A stretch of 64,000 nucleotides of DNA from Antilocapra americana (GCA_007570785.1 ML660201.1:32797840-32861839); one strand, 5' to 3'. Shown: positions 45,530-57,315, counted from the first letter of the stretch. Program-made: numbers and translations. The notes: generated by a model not told the origin, from the sequence alone.

Positions 45530-45690
45530 ACATTGTTTTTAATTTTATTCCATTTATCTATATGTCTACCCTTATGCCAGTACCACCTTGTCTTTATTAA
45601 TGTAAATTTTTAATAAGATTTAAAATCAGGAAGTGTGATTTCAAACAGCCTTGCCCTGTGATTGCTAGCTACAAATACCAGTAGCCTATC
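45530..45690 (-). mobile_element. L1 ORF2 fragment
   Basis: Antisense L1 ORF2: 'ttccatttatctatatgtctac', 'ttatgccagtaccacc', 'aaatcaggaagtgtgattt'. The same ORF2 segment lies in sense at about 47028-47105, so the two form an inverted pair. Confidence 0.75.
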
Positions 45691-45889
45691 AGCCACTGGA
45701 GGCAGAAAACGTGTTTGGAACTCCCCTGCCCAGTCTCCAGAGAATTTTCACTATTTGGCTCATCTGGAAGCTTGCCGGAAAACTCCATTCTCAGAGCTTG
45801 TTCTTACCTAACCTGATTCAGAACTTACTCTGTATCAGCAGCATTTTCCCCAGGGTATTTGTTGGAAACAATAAGTGGCAATTATTTAT
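45691..45889. other. Unassigned sequence between L1 and BovB
   Basis: Not recognised. It supplies the first part of a 152-codon open frame (45711-46169) that reads on into BovB. Confidence 0.4.
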
Positions 45890-46592
45890 AATGGCCAAAG
45901 TTGGCTTAAAACTCAACATTCAGAAAACTAAGATCATGGCACCTGATCCCATCACTTCATGGCAAATATATGGGGAAACAATGGAAACAGTGACAGATTT
46001 TATTTTGGGGGGCTTCAAAATCACTCCAGATGGTGACTGCAGCCATGAAATTAAAAGACGCTTGCTCCTTGGAAGAAAAGTTATGACCAACCTATACAGC
46101 ATATTAAAAAGCAGAGACATTACTTTGCCAACAAAGGTCCATCTAGTCAAGGCTATGGTTTTCCAATAGTCATATATGGATGTGAGAGTTAGACTCTAAA
46201 GAAAGCTGAGCACTGAAGAATTAATGCTTTTGAACTGTTATATTGGAGAAGACTCTTGAGAGTCCCTTGGACTGCAAGGAGATCCAACCAGTCCATCCTA
46301 AAGGAAATCAGTCCTGAATATTCACTGGAAGGACTAATGTTGAAGCTGAAACTCCAATACTTTGGCCACCTGATGCAAAGAACTGACTCTTTGGAAAAGA
46401 CTCTGATGCTGGTGAAGATTGAAGGAGGGGATGACAGGATGAGATGGTTGGATGGCATCACCGACTTAATGGACACAAGTTTGGGTAGACTCCAGGAGTT
46501 GGTGATGGACAGGGAGGCCTGATATGCTGTGGTTCATGGGGTTGCAGGGAGTCGGACACGACTGAGCAACTGAGCTGAACTGACTGAGTAAA
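45890..46592 (+). mobile_element. BovB LINE 3' part, 5'-truncated
   Basis: Sense BovB downstream of the RT catalytic site. The 45711-46169 frame carries the BovB C-terminal region (LNIQKTKIMAPDPITSWQ, LLLGRKVMTNLYSILKSR). The frame at 46256-46522 continues ([20 protein letters not shown] ...) to the 3' tail 'ctgagctgaactgactgag'. The frame is broken at 46169, where the tag in 'ttttccaatag' ends it, and again by small indels. Non-autonomous and inactive. Confidence 0.92.
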
Positions 46593-47668
46593 TGAGTTCA
46601 ACAAGTTGCAGGACATAAGATCAGCATTCAACATCAATTGTATTTCCTAGTTTTATCAGTGAATAAATTGAAAATGAAATGAAAGCAATTCTATTTCCAG
46701 TAGCATCAAAAAGAATGAAATACTTAAGAATAAGGTTAACAAAATAAATGTAAGACTTGTACCCAGAACACTAAGAGAAATCATTGATTGAAGCTAAAGA
46801 ATACCTAGATAAGTGGAAAGATATCCCATGTCTATGGATTGGAAAATTAATAATGTTAAGAAACAAAGCTTCCTCAATTAGTCTGTAGATTTAACACTGT
46901 CTCTTTCAAAATCCAAGCTGCGTTTCTTTACAAAAATGGACAAGCTGTTCCTGAAATTCATATAGAAAAATAAGGGGCCCATAGAAGAAAAAGCAAGCTT
47001 AAAGGAGAACAAAGCTGGAAAATTCATGCTTCCTGATTTCAAATCTTTTTAAAAATCTACAATAATAAAGACAGGGTGGTACTGGCATAAGGGTAGACAT
47101 ATAGGTCAGTGAAATAAACTACAATGCCCAGAGATTTATTTCTTTGAGTTTTGATTTATATGGTTTATTTTAATTGATTTTTGGCAAGAGTGGTACAAAA
47201 ATTCAATAGGGAAAGCACAGACTTTTCAACAACTGCTATTGGCACAACTGGATATTCACAGGCAATAGAATGAACTTGTATCCCTACTCACCATCATATA
47301 TAAAAATTAACTCAAAATGCATCATATCCCTAAATATAAGAACTTAAACTACTCTTTGTGACATTTGATTAGGCATGGTTTTCTGGAAATGACAATACAA
47401 GTGAAAATAAAAAGTATAGATAAATCTGATATCCTCAGAATTTAAAACCTGTGTGCTTCAAAAGATCATCAATAAAGTAAAAATAAAGTGATCAATAAAG
47501 TAAAAAGACCATGCAGGTAATTGGAGAATGTATTTTCAAATTGTATATCTAATAAGAATCTAGTATCCAGGATATGTAAAGAATTCTTACAGCTCAACAA
47601 TAAAAGGACAACCTAATTTTAAAATGAGCAAAGGATTTCAATAGACTTTTCTCAAGAAAATATCCATA

Positions 47669-48119
47669 TGTAAACCCATGGTGATATCATGGCATTGTAT
47701 GGCAAAAACAATAAAAAAAAAATAAAAAAAAATAAAAAAATAAAATTCTTCTTTTCAAGCTTAAAAAAATAAAAAGAAAGAAATAGTTTTTCAAATTTTA
47801 AAACCACTCTACCTGTTTTTTTCTCCCATGATTGTACTTTGGGTGTTGTATCTAAAAACTCATCACCAAAACCAAGGTCATCAAATTTTTCTCCTAAAAG
47901 TTTTATAGTTTGGTGTCTTGCATTTAGGTTCATGATCCCTTTTGAGACAGTTATTGCATAATGTGTTAGTGCTGAGTCCAGGCTTAATTTTGCCTATAGA
48001 TGTTCCATTTTTCTTGTAGTACAGTATATAGTTTTAATATAAAGTCTCTCCTTTCTCCACTGAGTTGTGTTTTTTAATCATGTAAAAAAATAAATTGACT
48101 ATAACTAAAAAAAAAAAAG
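47669..48119. mobile_element. Composite L1 insertion inside L1M
   Basis: The flanks aagaaaatatcca at about 47654-47666 and 48123-48135 look like a target duplication. The insert starts with a short sense L1-BT 3' tail ('gatatcatggcattgtatggc') and an A-rich, TAAAAAA-type run. It then changes to antisense L1 ORF2 ('atctaaaaactcatcacc', 'gttttatagtttggtgtcttg') and ends in about 12 A. The two parts lie in opposite orientation. Confidence 0.65.
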
Positions 48120-48334
48120 AAAGAAAATATCCAAATAGTCCATAATCATATGAAAACATGCTGAATATCATTAGTCAATAGGGAAATGCAATTCAAAACC
48201 ACAATGAGATATCTATAACCAAACAGAATGTCTGTAATCAAACAGACAATGAATAGCCAATGTTTCCAAGAAACCGTAAATTTCTTACTGTTAGGAATGT
48301 AAAATGGTGCAGCCACTTTGAAGAAAGTTTGGCA

Positions 48335-48790
48335 GTTTCTTTCTTTCTTTTTTTTTTTTAATTTTCGTTACTTTATTGTGTTGGTTTTGCCATACAATGA
48401 CATGAAACCGCCATGGGTATACGTATGCTCCCCCTCCAGAACCCCCCTCCCTCCTCCCTCCCGATTCCCTCCCCCTGGGTCATCTCGGTGCACCAGCCCC
48501 AAGCATCAACCCTGGGCTGGCGATTGATTTCACATATGATAGTTAACATGTTTCAATGCCATTCTCCCATATCATCCCACCCTTGCCCTCTTCCACAGAG
48601 TCCACGAGACTGTTCCATACATCTGCGTTTCTTTTGCTGTCTCGCATGCAGGGTTCTCGTTACCATCTTACTAAATTCCATATATATGCGTTAGTATACT
48701 GTATTTTTGTTTTTCCTTCTGGCTTACTTCACTCTGGATAATAGGCTCCAGTTCCGTCCACCTGAGTAGAACTGATTCAAATGAATTTTT
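48335..48790 (-). mobile_element. L1-BT LINE 3' end
   Basis: It begins with a T run (poly(A) of the minus strand) and then the ruminant L1 3' UTR ('ttgtgttggttttgccatac', 'ctccagaacccccctccc', 'gtgcaccagccccaagcatc') and ORF2 end ('cttacttcactctggataat'). About 450 bases, 5'-truncated. It closely resembles 55285-55976. Confidence 0.92.
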
Positions 48791-49373
48791 TTAATTTTTT
48801 AATTATTATACATAGGGTTATTATGGCCAAAAAACTCCAACTTTAGGTATAAACTCTGGAGAATTAAAAATATGTCCACACAAAAATATTTATACAAATG
48901 TTCATGATAATATTATTCATAATAGCCAAAAGCTGAAGCAAGCCAAACATCCATCAATTAATGAATGGATAAAGAAAATCTGATATATGTATATAATGGA
49001 TTTTTCAACTATACAAAAGTGAATACCACTATATGCTACAACATGGGTGGACCTTGAAACACTAAGCTCAGTGAAAGAATTCCATCACAAAAGGCCACAT
49101 ATTGTCACATTCTGTCTATATGAATTGTCTGTAGGCAAATTTATGGAGACATAAAGTAAATTAATGCAGTGCCTGGTTGGAGGAGGTGGTGAGGAGTGAC
49201 TTTTTAATGGGTATGGCGATTCTTTCGGACACGATGAAAATGTTTTGAAATTAGACAGTGGTGATGATTGCACAATTTTGTGACTATACTAAAAACACTG
49301 AGTTGTATGTTTTAAAAATGTCAATTTTATGGGATGTGAATTTTATCTCAATAAAGCTGTTTTTAAAAAGATA

Positions 49374-49970
49374 AAGGCATTTCCCAGCTGTTCTCAAATA
49401 ATGCTCTCAGGTCTTTTGTGGATGAGTGACTCAGCAGAAGCCAGTAGTTTTTAACTTACATTTTTAAGAGAGCTAAACTGTTTTGCAACACAGCAAACAT
49501 GTATTAAACAAAATGTAATCATCACATCTCCCTGTTAAAGACTAGATAAACAAAGCAGATTTCTTCACAAACAACATATGGAAATGAGATTCATCCATCA
49601 ATACATCCAGTTAGCTTTGGTCACTTTGCACTGAGCTTGTGCTGGCAAAGAAAAAGAAAAGGGAAATTAAGACTGAATAACCTCAGCCTGATGATTCTGC
49701 TCTTGATCAAAAACAGTAAAAAGGTTTTGTTGGATCCTTACCTGTCCAGTCTGGCTCCCTATACTGATTATGTTCAACAAATAATAGTTTGTTGGCTAGG
49801 TACTGCCAATTATCTTAGATGGTGAGATTTCACTGTGATTAAATTAATTAAAATCTGTCTCCTTGGCATACTAAATAAAGACTGTAGGTCTCACAGTTTA
49901 AGTCTTTTTTTCCCCTCAAATTGGAGAATGGTTAAAGAGAGATTGGTGTTTCCTTGAAAAAGAAAAAAGT
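49374..49970. other. Single-copy non-coding DNA
   Basis: Nothing was recognised. Confidence 0.4.
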
Positions 49971-49981
49971 CAGACTCTTCT

Positions 49982-50107
49982 GTGTTGTGTGTTAGTTGCT
50001 CAGTCGTGTCCAACTCTTTGCAATCCCATGGACTATAGCCCACCAGGCACCTCTGTCTGTGGGGTTCTCTGGGCAAGAATACTGAAGTGGGTTGCTGTTT
50101 CCTTCTC
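49982..50107 (-). repeat. Bov-tA SINE, 5'-truncated
   Basis: Antisense Bov-tA: 'gttagttgctcagtcgtgtcc', 'gactatagcccaccaggc', 'aatactgaagtgggttgc'. Perfect target duplication cagactcttct at 49971-49981 and 50108-50118. Confidence 0.95.
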
Positions 50108-50118
50108 CAGACTCTTCT

Positions 50119-50320
50119 ACTTGGTGTCATAATAACAGCTGATAATCAAGTAAGAGCTGAACCTTTTTACAATGAAGATGGCTTTAAACCTGAAACTCTC
50201 CTGTGGTGTTTCTTCTTGGTCTCATCATTTCCTTTCCAAGTCAGTATCTTTGTCTATTTGATGTCAGATTTTATTCTCACATTTTAATGTTAATATTTTA
50301 GTCCCAGACCCTTGGATGCA
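50119..50320. other. Single-copy non-coding DNA
   Basis: Short spacer between two retroposons; nothing recognised. Confidence 0.4.
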
Positions 50321-50755
50321 TAAGAATTCAGTTCAGTTCAGTTGCTCAGTCGTGTCCGACTCTTTGCAACCCCATGGACTGCAGCACGCCAGGCTTCCCT
50401 GTCCATCACCAACTCCAGGAGCCTGCTCACACTCATGTCCATAGTGTCGGTGATGCCATCCAACCATTTCATCCTCTGTCGTCCCCTTCTCCTCCTGCCT
50501 TCAATATTTTCCAGCATCAGGGTCTTTTCCAAGGAGTCAGTTCTTTGCATCAGGTGGCCAAAGTATTGGAATTTCAGCTTCCAATGAATATTCAGGACTG
50601 ATTTCCTTTAGGATGGACTGGTTGGATCTCCTTGCTGTTCCAGGGATTCTCAAGAGCTGTCTCCAACATCACAGTTCAAAAGCAACAATTCTTCAGTGCT
50701 CAGCTTTCTTTATATTCCAACTCTCACATCCATACATGACTACTGGAATATCCTG
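50321..50755 (-). mobile_element. BovB LINE 3' end
   Basis: A well-preserved antisense BovB tail (ttcagttcagttgctcagtc ...) to 'catacatgactactggaat'. The repeat cttggatgc occurs at 50311-50319 and 50756-50764, fitting a target duplication. A 14-base internal deletion lies near 50581 compared with other copies. It is one of the least diverged BovB copies here. Confidence 0.93.
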
Positions 50756-50886
50756 CTTGGATGCTTTTAATTGCCATGAGAAATGACTAAGTGTATCCTA
50801 AAAAGAAGGGGGAGATTAGAAATTTAACAGTTAAGTTTTGCGATTTTAGTTTTTAGTTGTTCATATATATAGATATTTATATTTTG

Positions 50887-50964
50887 CTCTGTGTTTGCTA
50901 ACATAAGTCTTACATGGTCATATTATCTTGGGTATAACCAAGGCTTATGTTAGCAAACACAGAG
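50887..50964. ncRNA. Hairpin with a perfect 21-bp stem (miRNA-like fold, unproven)
   Basis: Arms ctctgtgtttgctaacataag (50887-50907, split here from its partner) and cttatgttagcaaacacagag (50944-50964) are exact reverse complements. Four further base pairs extend inward, one of them G-U, leaving a loop of about 28 bases. Stem length, loop and total size (78) suit a precursor miRNA. They also suit a minimal foldback or MITE-like remnant or an inverted duplication. No known miRNA or transposon end is recognised, and transcription cannot be seen from sequence. Confidence 0.35.
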
Positions 50965-51605
50965 AGGGCCTGGGGTAGAACCATACAACTATGCTTTTCC
51001 TGATTTCCTGACCTATAGAGACTATAAGAGATAGTAGGTGTTCATTATTGTCTCAAGCTGATTTTGGGGGCTATTTTTTACACAGCAGTAGATAACTAAT
51101 GCATAATGTTTGAATGGTGATCCTAGGAAGCAGAAATGAAGGAGTGAGGAAAGTGAATCAGGGGAGAGAGAATAAAGGATACCTTCATTTGGACAGTTGG
51201 GTTCAGTCCTGTTGGCCTGTCATTGAGGATGATTTGTGACATACCTGAGAATTATGTAACCAAGACATAGGGCTTGTGTACTTTTCCACTGACTTCCACT
51301 TCTCATGGACACAAAGTTTCCCTGTGGGGGCATGAAATTGTCAGTCTTTCAGGCTGCCCTGACCTTGGGCTTCAAGAATCAGAGAAAATCCTCAGAGAAG
51401 CAGAATGCTGTAAAAGGTTGAAATGGGAGGCTGTCAGCATGTAACAGAGTTGTCCACTGAGGCCACAGGTGAACTCAGGGGTGGATAGAATCAAGGAGAA
51501 GCGGACTTTCAATAACATCAGCCTCATGGCTTCATCGTGTTTTTCATTGCCACACTTGGAGTGACTACTCCCAGTCAATTAGCATTAGGATTTGAGATGA
51601 AGTCA
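50965..51605. other. Single-copy non-coding DNA
   Basis: Nothing was recognised. Confidence 0.4.
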
Positions 51606-51609
51606 CTTG

Positions 51610-51935
51610 TTTTCACTAGTCTGGAATATACTCCTCACTCTTTGATCTGTCTCCTCCACTCAACACTACTTTTCACCTGGTAAATTCTTACTTAATTCTC
51701 AAGGGTCAAGGGTTACCTACCCAATGACCCTTACCTAATAACACCCCTTTGCCTGACTAAATTAACCTTCCTTTCCTCATCAGTCGCCTGCTTTCAATAG
51801 TCACACAAATGGACAGTAATCATTTCTTTATGTGCTTGTCTCCTTGACTTACCTCCTGGTAAACGTTTGCTCATCTTTATATATCCAAGGTCTAGCATAT
51901 ATTAGGCCCTTAAAAGATGCAAGCTAAATGAGCAA
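51610..51935 (+). repeat. L2 LINE 3' end
   Basis: Sense L2-like text in order: 'ttcttacttaattctcaagggtc', 'gacccttacctaata', 'tatccaaggtctagcatat' and 'ttaggcccttaaaag'. Diverged. Confidence 0.5.
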
Positions 51936-54900
51936 GACCTAGAGGATTTGAAGTAAAGGTACAAATCTCCTAAGTGTTCCACAGCACCACACTGTTCTTT
52001 CAGACTTTATTTTCTCTACCAAGGTACCCACAGATGTGTGTTTTACTATGGATAAAAGGAACATATTGACATGCTTTTGGATTACTTAGATTGCTCTGTA
52101 TAAAAGTAACAAACCAAGTGAGAATAAACCGCCTGGCAAACTGGGTTCGGGAAAATATAATTTTAAGCTTTAGGCTCTCCATTACCTGAATTTATCAATA
52201 TATACTACGTGTATTATTTTCAAGCTGTTATCTTCTACTGATTTGGTAGAGAAATACTTTTATGCAGAAAAAAAAAAAAAGGCCTCTCCATAGCAAAGTC
52301 ATGGAATGGCTATGTTGCCATGTGAAGTGTGGTATAAAGTTTGGTTCTGATTATTAAAGTTTGAAGAATTCTGTTTATATGGGGTGGGGGAAGGGGAAAG
52401 TGACCAGCACTATTTCAAAGCTGGCATTGTTTCTAAAGGTCCCTGGGGAATGTTTCCATCCCCAAACACTAACAGATGTCATTCTCCTGTCCTGGATTGA
52501 CCTGAGGCCCTTACCCATGGTTCACTTGTGCAGCAATTCAGCCCATATGCATTTCGTCATATTTCCCTTCAGGGCAGGAGAAGCAAAGAGAAGAGAAGGG
52601 AATTTCATTTTGGCTTATTTTGTGTTCTCTTTTTTGTCCCATCAGAGCCACTCCATGGCTTTGTTTAGAGCATCTAATACTTGCTGGACCTAGAGAATCC
52701 CTTCTTGTTGGATGCCAAGAGTTAAATGGATTCAGTGCATTTTCTAGGGGGCTTGATGAAAGGTGCTAACAGATGTCGATTTCAGCTTTGTCATTCAAGG
52801 GCTTCTCAAAAACCACCTGATGTATCTGGGTTAGAGCTTTTCTTTCAGCCTTTTCTCATTACATTTTAGGTCTGTTTTGTGACTAAAGCTTTGAAGAAAT
52901 TTGAGAGCTATTTTGGAAACCCAAGGAGTAGAAAGCTTGAAATGTCTAAGCTCTGAAATATGCATTTGACCTTATTCCCAATGCCCATAGTCTAGGGAAG
53001 GGAACGGCAGATGCTCAGTATTTTTCTGTGCTCTGAAAAGATGGTATTTCTTTAAAAAATTAATTATTAATTCTATTATAATTATATATATGCACATTCT
53101 ACTTTTTCCACTGTGGTCTTTGTAAAAATCCTTTAAATTTGGTGTTGAAAAGTTCATATGTTTAGAACTTTGAAATGCTTTGTCCTAAAGGTGGACATAA
53201 TAAATCTTCATTCAAATACTTTTTTTATGAGGGAACCTTTAGTAGAGACAAGGATTACATGCCAGTATTAGGCTCAGGGTTTGCATTTTCAGAAGTAGTT
53301 TGGGACCCATTTGACTTTAAGGAAAATATAGAAGTCTTTTAATTCAGCTAATTTCCTTTCAGTTCTAGTTTGAGCCTGATTCAATTAGGACAGTATACAG
53401 TGTTTGACTATTTACATGAGTGAATAGAAGTGTTAAGTGTTATCTTTGAGGTGCCATTTCACATAAATAGTCCCACTTTCAGCAATTTAGAAGTGACCTG
53501 GCAGAGACATACAGAGTCAAGGTTATGTCTTACATGTGCTGGCCGAGCACTCCTGCCCCTTTCCTAGAGAAGAGCTGGCCAAGTTTCCATTGAGGAACCA
53601 CTGGTCTCTAATTCCCAGTCTCCCCCACCCACTGACCCCCGGATATGGGAATGTTTCTACTTTGTTGGCTCAAGGTTCAGCCTGGGCCAGTTAGAAGATC
53701 ACAGTTGTCCTGATCACAGTTATTAGTTCAGGCAGATCAAAGCCTTTCTGAAGACTTTTGCTGAAACTGTAATGCAAGAGTTGCCCTTGTCTTCAAGGAC
53801 ATAGATGTCAAGAAATTTAAACTCAGAGCTATCAGTGGCCATGTTGGTAAGAAACATTTCAGAGGAAAACTGGAACAGGAGATGATGAGAAAGAGTGCTT
53901 CTGAGATCTTGCCATACCAGGAGCCAAAGAGATCCACTTTTGTTGTTGTTGAAGTTCTTTTAGTTGAAATGCAAACTACTATACAGCACTCCTTGAGAGC
54001 TCCTTTGTAGGGTAGAGTGGGACTTCCTGAAGACTGGAGAGAGGGTCCTTGGAAGTGAGGTGGGGTTCCATAAAGAGATGTTCTACTCTTGCTGCACTTC
54101 TTCATCATGAACACTACAATTTCTGGCAATCACTTTTTAAATCCATTTTTTGGAGGTGGAGAAAGCCAGAGTGAATGCAGAACATGTGTCTGAGTTCGTG
54201 CTCCTTTTCTGCACAAATGCATAACTTTGTAATAATACTTAGCCATGGTAAAAATTTTGACTTCCTCGTCATAGACTGCAGTTTCTCGGATAGTAAACCT
54301 AGGCTGGTAAATTCCAAACTACTATGCAGAGCTTTTGGAGGAAGAATTAACCTTCGGAAATAAAGGAAATCAAGTCATCACAGTCTGGATTTCCCAACCA
54401 TACTCCCCATCCTGTTCAATGTGCAGTAATCTTTTACTAATTTTATGTTGAAAATTTCATTTGAAAAAGAGAAAAGCTTTTTATCTTAAAAAAACATTTG
54501 AAAGCCACTTAGGTCTCTGAGTAAGTTTCCTTCTAGCTTGTTTCTCTGACATCCTCAAGGTGGTCGTCTCTGAGGACTTCAGGTTGAAAGCCTTAGATTC
54601 TGATTTGCATCCCAGTTGATTCATATCTCTTGATTGATGTACAGAGGCAAAGATCCTGTTTCTAAATTTTGAGTTTGCTTTCTTGGTGATGGTAGCAGTC
54701 TTTAGTTCACTGACCGTCTCTCCAAGAAGGGCTTGTTTGGTGGATAGTTTATTGTGTTTGTTTCTTTTTAAAGTGAGATTTTTAAAAGCTGTTTATCAAT
54801 GGTGTAAATATACTTGCTCATTTTTTAATTTTTAAAAATCTAAAAGTTAAAGGGGAAAATATCTTTCTTAGTCTCACTGCCCAAAGAGAAGCCATTGTTC

Positions 54901-55239
54901 TGCTGAAAATCTCCCTGATGCTTTCCAGTATGTTGGAGATCAAATCCCCTCTTTCAAGCCTGCCCTGCCCTCATTGCCTCCACCTGACCTAGACTGATCC
55001 ATGTTTGCTGCTATACCTGGTGGTTCCTAGCATCTTATGACTTCTCCTATTTCTTTCTGTTGTTTGGAAGGGCTCATTTCCTTTCACCTCCAAACCTGTG
55101 TACCTACTGTTACACACCTCCTTCACACTGAAAGTTTCTCCTTGCATTGTGAATCTCAGCTGAGATGGCCCAACCTGTAGGAAACCTGCTTTTCACGATT
55201 GGGGCTTTGCTAGGCATATACTTCTGGAACACTTTATTC
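51936..55239. other. Single-copy non-coding DNA
   Basis: About 3.3 kb without a recognised repeat. There is an A run at 52269-52281 and an AT-rich patch at 53055-53092. The 130-codon minus-strand open frame at 53737-54129 has no recognisable features and starts within no visible promoter or splice context. Confidence 0.4.
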
Positions 55240-55252
55240 TTTCCTGAGCACT

Positions 55253-56733
55253 CAGTTCATTTCAGTTGTGTAGTCGTGTCTGACTCTTTTTTTTTTTTTA
55301 TTAGTTTTGCCATACAATGTCATGATATCACCATGGGTTTACATATGCTCCCCCTCCAGAACCCCCTCCCTCCTCCCTCCCCCTGGGAAATCTCATTGCA
55401 CCAGCCCTGAGCATCAATCCTGGGCTGGTGATTGATTAGACATATGATAATTAACATGTTTCAATGCCATTCTCCCATATCATCCCACCCTTGCCCTCAT
55501 CCACAGAGTCCACAAGTCTATTCTATACATCTGCATTCCTTTTGCTGTCTCGCATGCTGGGTTCTCATTACCATCTTTCTAAATTCCATATATATGTGTT
55601 AATATACTGTATTGTTGTTTTTGCTTCTGGCTTACTTCACTCTGGATAATGGGCTCCAGTTTCGTCCATCTGAGTAGAACTGATTCAAATGAATTTTTTT
55701 TTAATGCTGAGTAATATTCCATTGTGTATATGTACCACAGCTTTCTTATCCATTCGTCAGTTGATGGGCATCTAGGTTGCTTCCATGTCCTGGCTGTTGT
55801 AAACAAAGCAGTGATGAACATTGGGGTACACGTGGCTCTTTCAATTCTGGTTTCCTCGGTGTATATGCCCAGCAGTGGGATTGCTGGGTCATATGGCAGG
55901 TCTATTTGCAGCTTTTTAAGGAACCTCCACACTGTTTTCCATAGTGGCTGTACTAGTTTGCAATCCCACCAACAGTGTCTTTACGACCCCATGGACTGTA
56001 GCACGCCAGGATTCCCTGTGCATCACCAAACCCTGGAGATTACACAAACTCATGTCCGTTGAACCATCTCATCCTCTGCCATCCCTTCTCCTCCCACCTT
56101 CAATCTTTCCCAGCATTAGGGTCTTTTCCAGTGAGTCAGTTCTTCACATTAGGTCGCCAAAGTACTGGAGTTTCAGCTTCAACATCAGTCCTTCCAGTGA
56201 ATATTCAGGACTGATTTCCTTTAGGATGAACTGGTTGGATATCCTTGCTGTCCAATGGACTCCCAAGAGTCTTCTCCAACACCATAGTTCAAAAGCATCA
56301 ATTCTTCAGTGCTCAGTTTTCTTTATAGTCCAACTCTCACATCCATACATGACTACTGAAAAAACCATAGCTTTGGCTAGACAGACCTTTGTTGACAAAG
56401 TAATGTCTCTGCTTTTTAATATGCTGTCTAGGTGGCTCATAACTTTTTTTTTTTCAAGGAGCAAGAGTCTTTTACTTTTAATCACCATCTGCAGTGGTTT
56501 TGGAGCCCCCCAAAATAAAATCTGTCACTGTTTCCATTTTTTCCCCATCTATTTGCCATGAAGTGATGGGACCAGAAGCCATGATCTTAGTTGTCTGAAT
56601 GTTGAGCTTTAAGCCAACTTTTTCACTCTCCTCTTTCACTTTCATCAAGAGGCTCTTTAGTTCTTTGCTTTCTGCCATAAGTGTGATGTCATCTGCATAT
56701 TGAGGTTATTGATATTTCTGAGCACTATTGATA
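55253..56733 (-). mobile_element. BovB LINE, 5'-truncated, split by L1-BT
   Basis: Antisense BovB: tail at 55253-55284 ('cagttcatttcagttgtgtag'), body at 55977-56733. The RT-end motif survives near 56690-56705, but a one-base deletion just upstream shifts the YADD frame. The 13-mer tttcctgagcact flanks the element (55240-55252 and 56734-56746), with an extra near-copy at 56715-56726. Long plus-strand frames across it, including 55944-56561, are antisense artefacts. Confidence 0.93.
55285..55976 (-). mobile_element. L1-BT LINE 3' end inserted in BovB
   Basis: It begins with a T run and contains the ruminant L1 3' UTR ('ttttgccatacaatgtcatg', 'catatgctccccctccag') and ORF2 C-terminus. The minus frame 55579-55932 gives [19 protein letters not shown] and YSALKKNSFESV. 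It ends 'gcaatcccaccaacagtgt', where the BovB resumes 'ctttacgacccc'. About 690 bases. ORF2 runs open for 117 codons, so this copy is comparatively young. Confidence 0.95.
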
Positions 56734-56746
56734 TTTCCTGAGCACT

Positions 56747-56939
56747 ACCACAATATAATATTGTCAGTAGTTTATTTACCTCCATCTCCCAGCAGTTCCA
56801 CGGTAACAGACATTAATTACATCTTTTTCACCATTATATTGCTGCCCCACCCCCACTACCATATTTAGCCCTCATCTGATATAAAGTTGTTACCCAGTAT
56901 AGATTGGCAGAATGAGTCAATGCCATTCAGCAACTGAAT
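56747..56939. other. Single-copy non-coding DNA
   Basis: Nothing was recognised. Confidence 0.4.
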
Positions 56940-57109
56940 TTTTATTAAGAGTTAATTTTTTTCAAGCATTTTAGGTTCACAGTAAAATTGAATGGAAGGC
57001 ACAGAGATATTCCATTTACATGCTTAGCCACATACTTAGCTCCCCCATTACCAACACCCCCCATAGTAGAGTACATTTGTTAAAATTGATGAACCTATGA
57101 TGACACACT
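56940..57109 (-). mobile_element. L1M 3' UTR-like fragment
   Basis: It reads 'aagcattttaggttcacagtaaaattg', 'acagagatattccatttac' and 'acatttgttaaaattgatgaacc', the reverse of an old L1 3' region. Confidence 0.65.
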
Positions 57110-57315
57110 GTTGGGCTTCCCAGTGTGGTAAAGAATGCACCTGACAATGCAGGAGACACTGGAGACATGGGTTTGATCCCTGTGTCAGGAATAGCCCCTG
57201 GAGAAGGGAATAGCAACCCACTCCAGTATTCTGCCTGGAAAATCCTGTGGACAGAGGAGCCAGTTTGCAATCCATAGGGTTGCAAAGAACTGGGAAGGAC
57301 TTGGTGACTTTCACA
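57110..57315 (+). repeat. Bov-tA SINE
   Basis: Sense Bov-tA: 'ttgggcttcccagtgtgg', 'ggtttgatccctgtgtcagg', 'cccactccagtattctgcc', 'gttgcaaagaactgggaagg' and 'gtgactttcac'. It contains a local duplication 'ggagacactggagacat'. Confidence 0.9.

Larger units (their letters stand above)
46593..49373 (+). mobile_element. L1M LINE, ORF2 3' half and 3' UTR, multiply interrupted
   Basis: Old sense L1. ORF2 text starts near 46600 ('tcagcattcaacatcaattg', 'agacaggtggtactggc' type) and runs to about 47665. It resumes at 48120-48330 ('gaaatgcaattcaaaacc') and 48790-49373 ('aataatattattcataatag', 'gaaaatgttttgaaattagac'), ending 'tctcaataaagctg'. The body is interrupted at 47669-48119 and 48335-48790 by later L1 insertions. 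Many stops; inactive. Confidence 0.85.

Noticed and set aside
46593..49373. Possible endogenous retrovirus
   Set aside because: The sequence matches L1 ORF2 and 3' UTR. No gag, pol or env order and no paired LTRs were found anywhere in the window.
53737..54129. 130-codon minus-strand open frame
   Set aside because: No motif or family resemblance and no splice-like boundaries; length is within chance for this composition.
55944..56561. 205-codon open frame on the plus strand
   Set aside because: It is antisense to the minus-strand BovB and starts inside L1-BT sequence.
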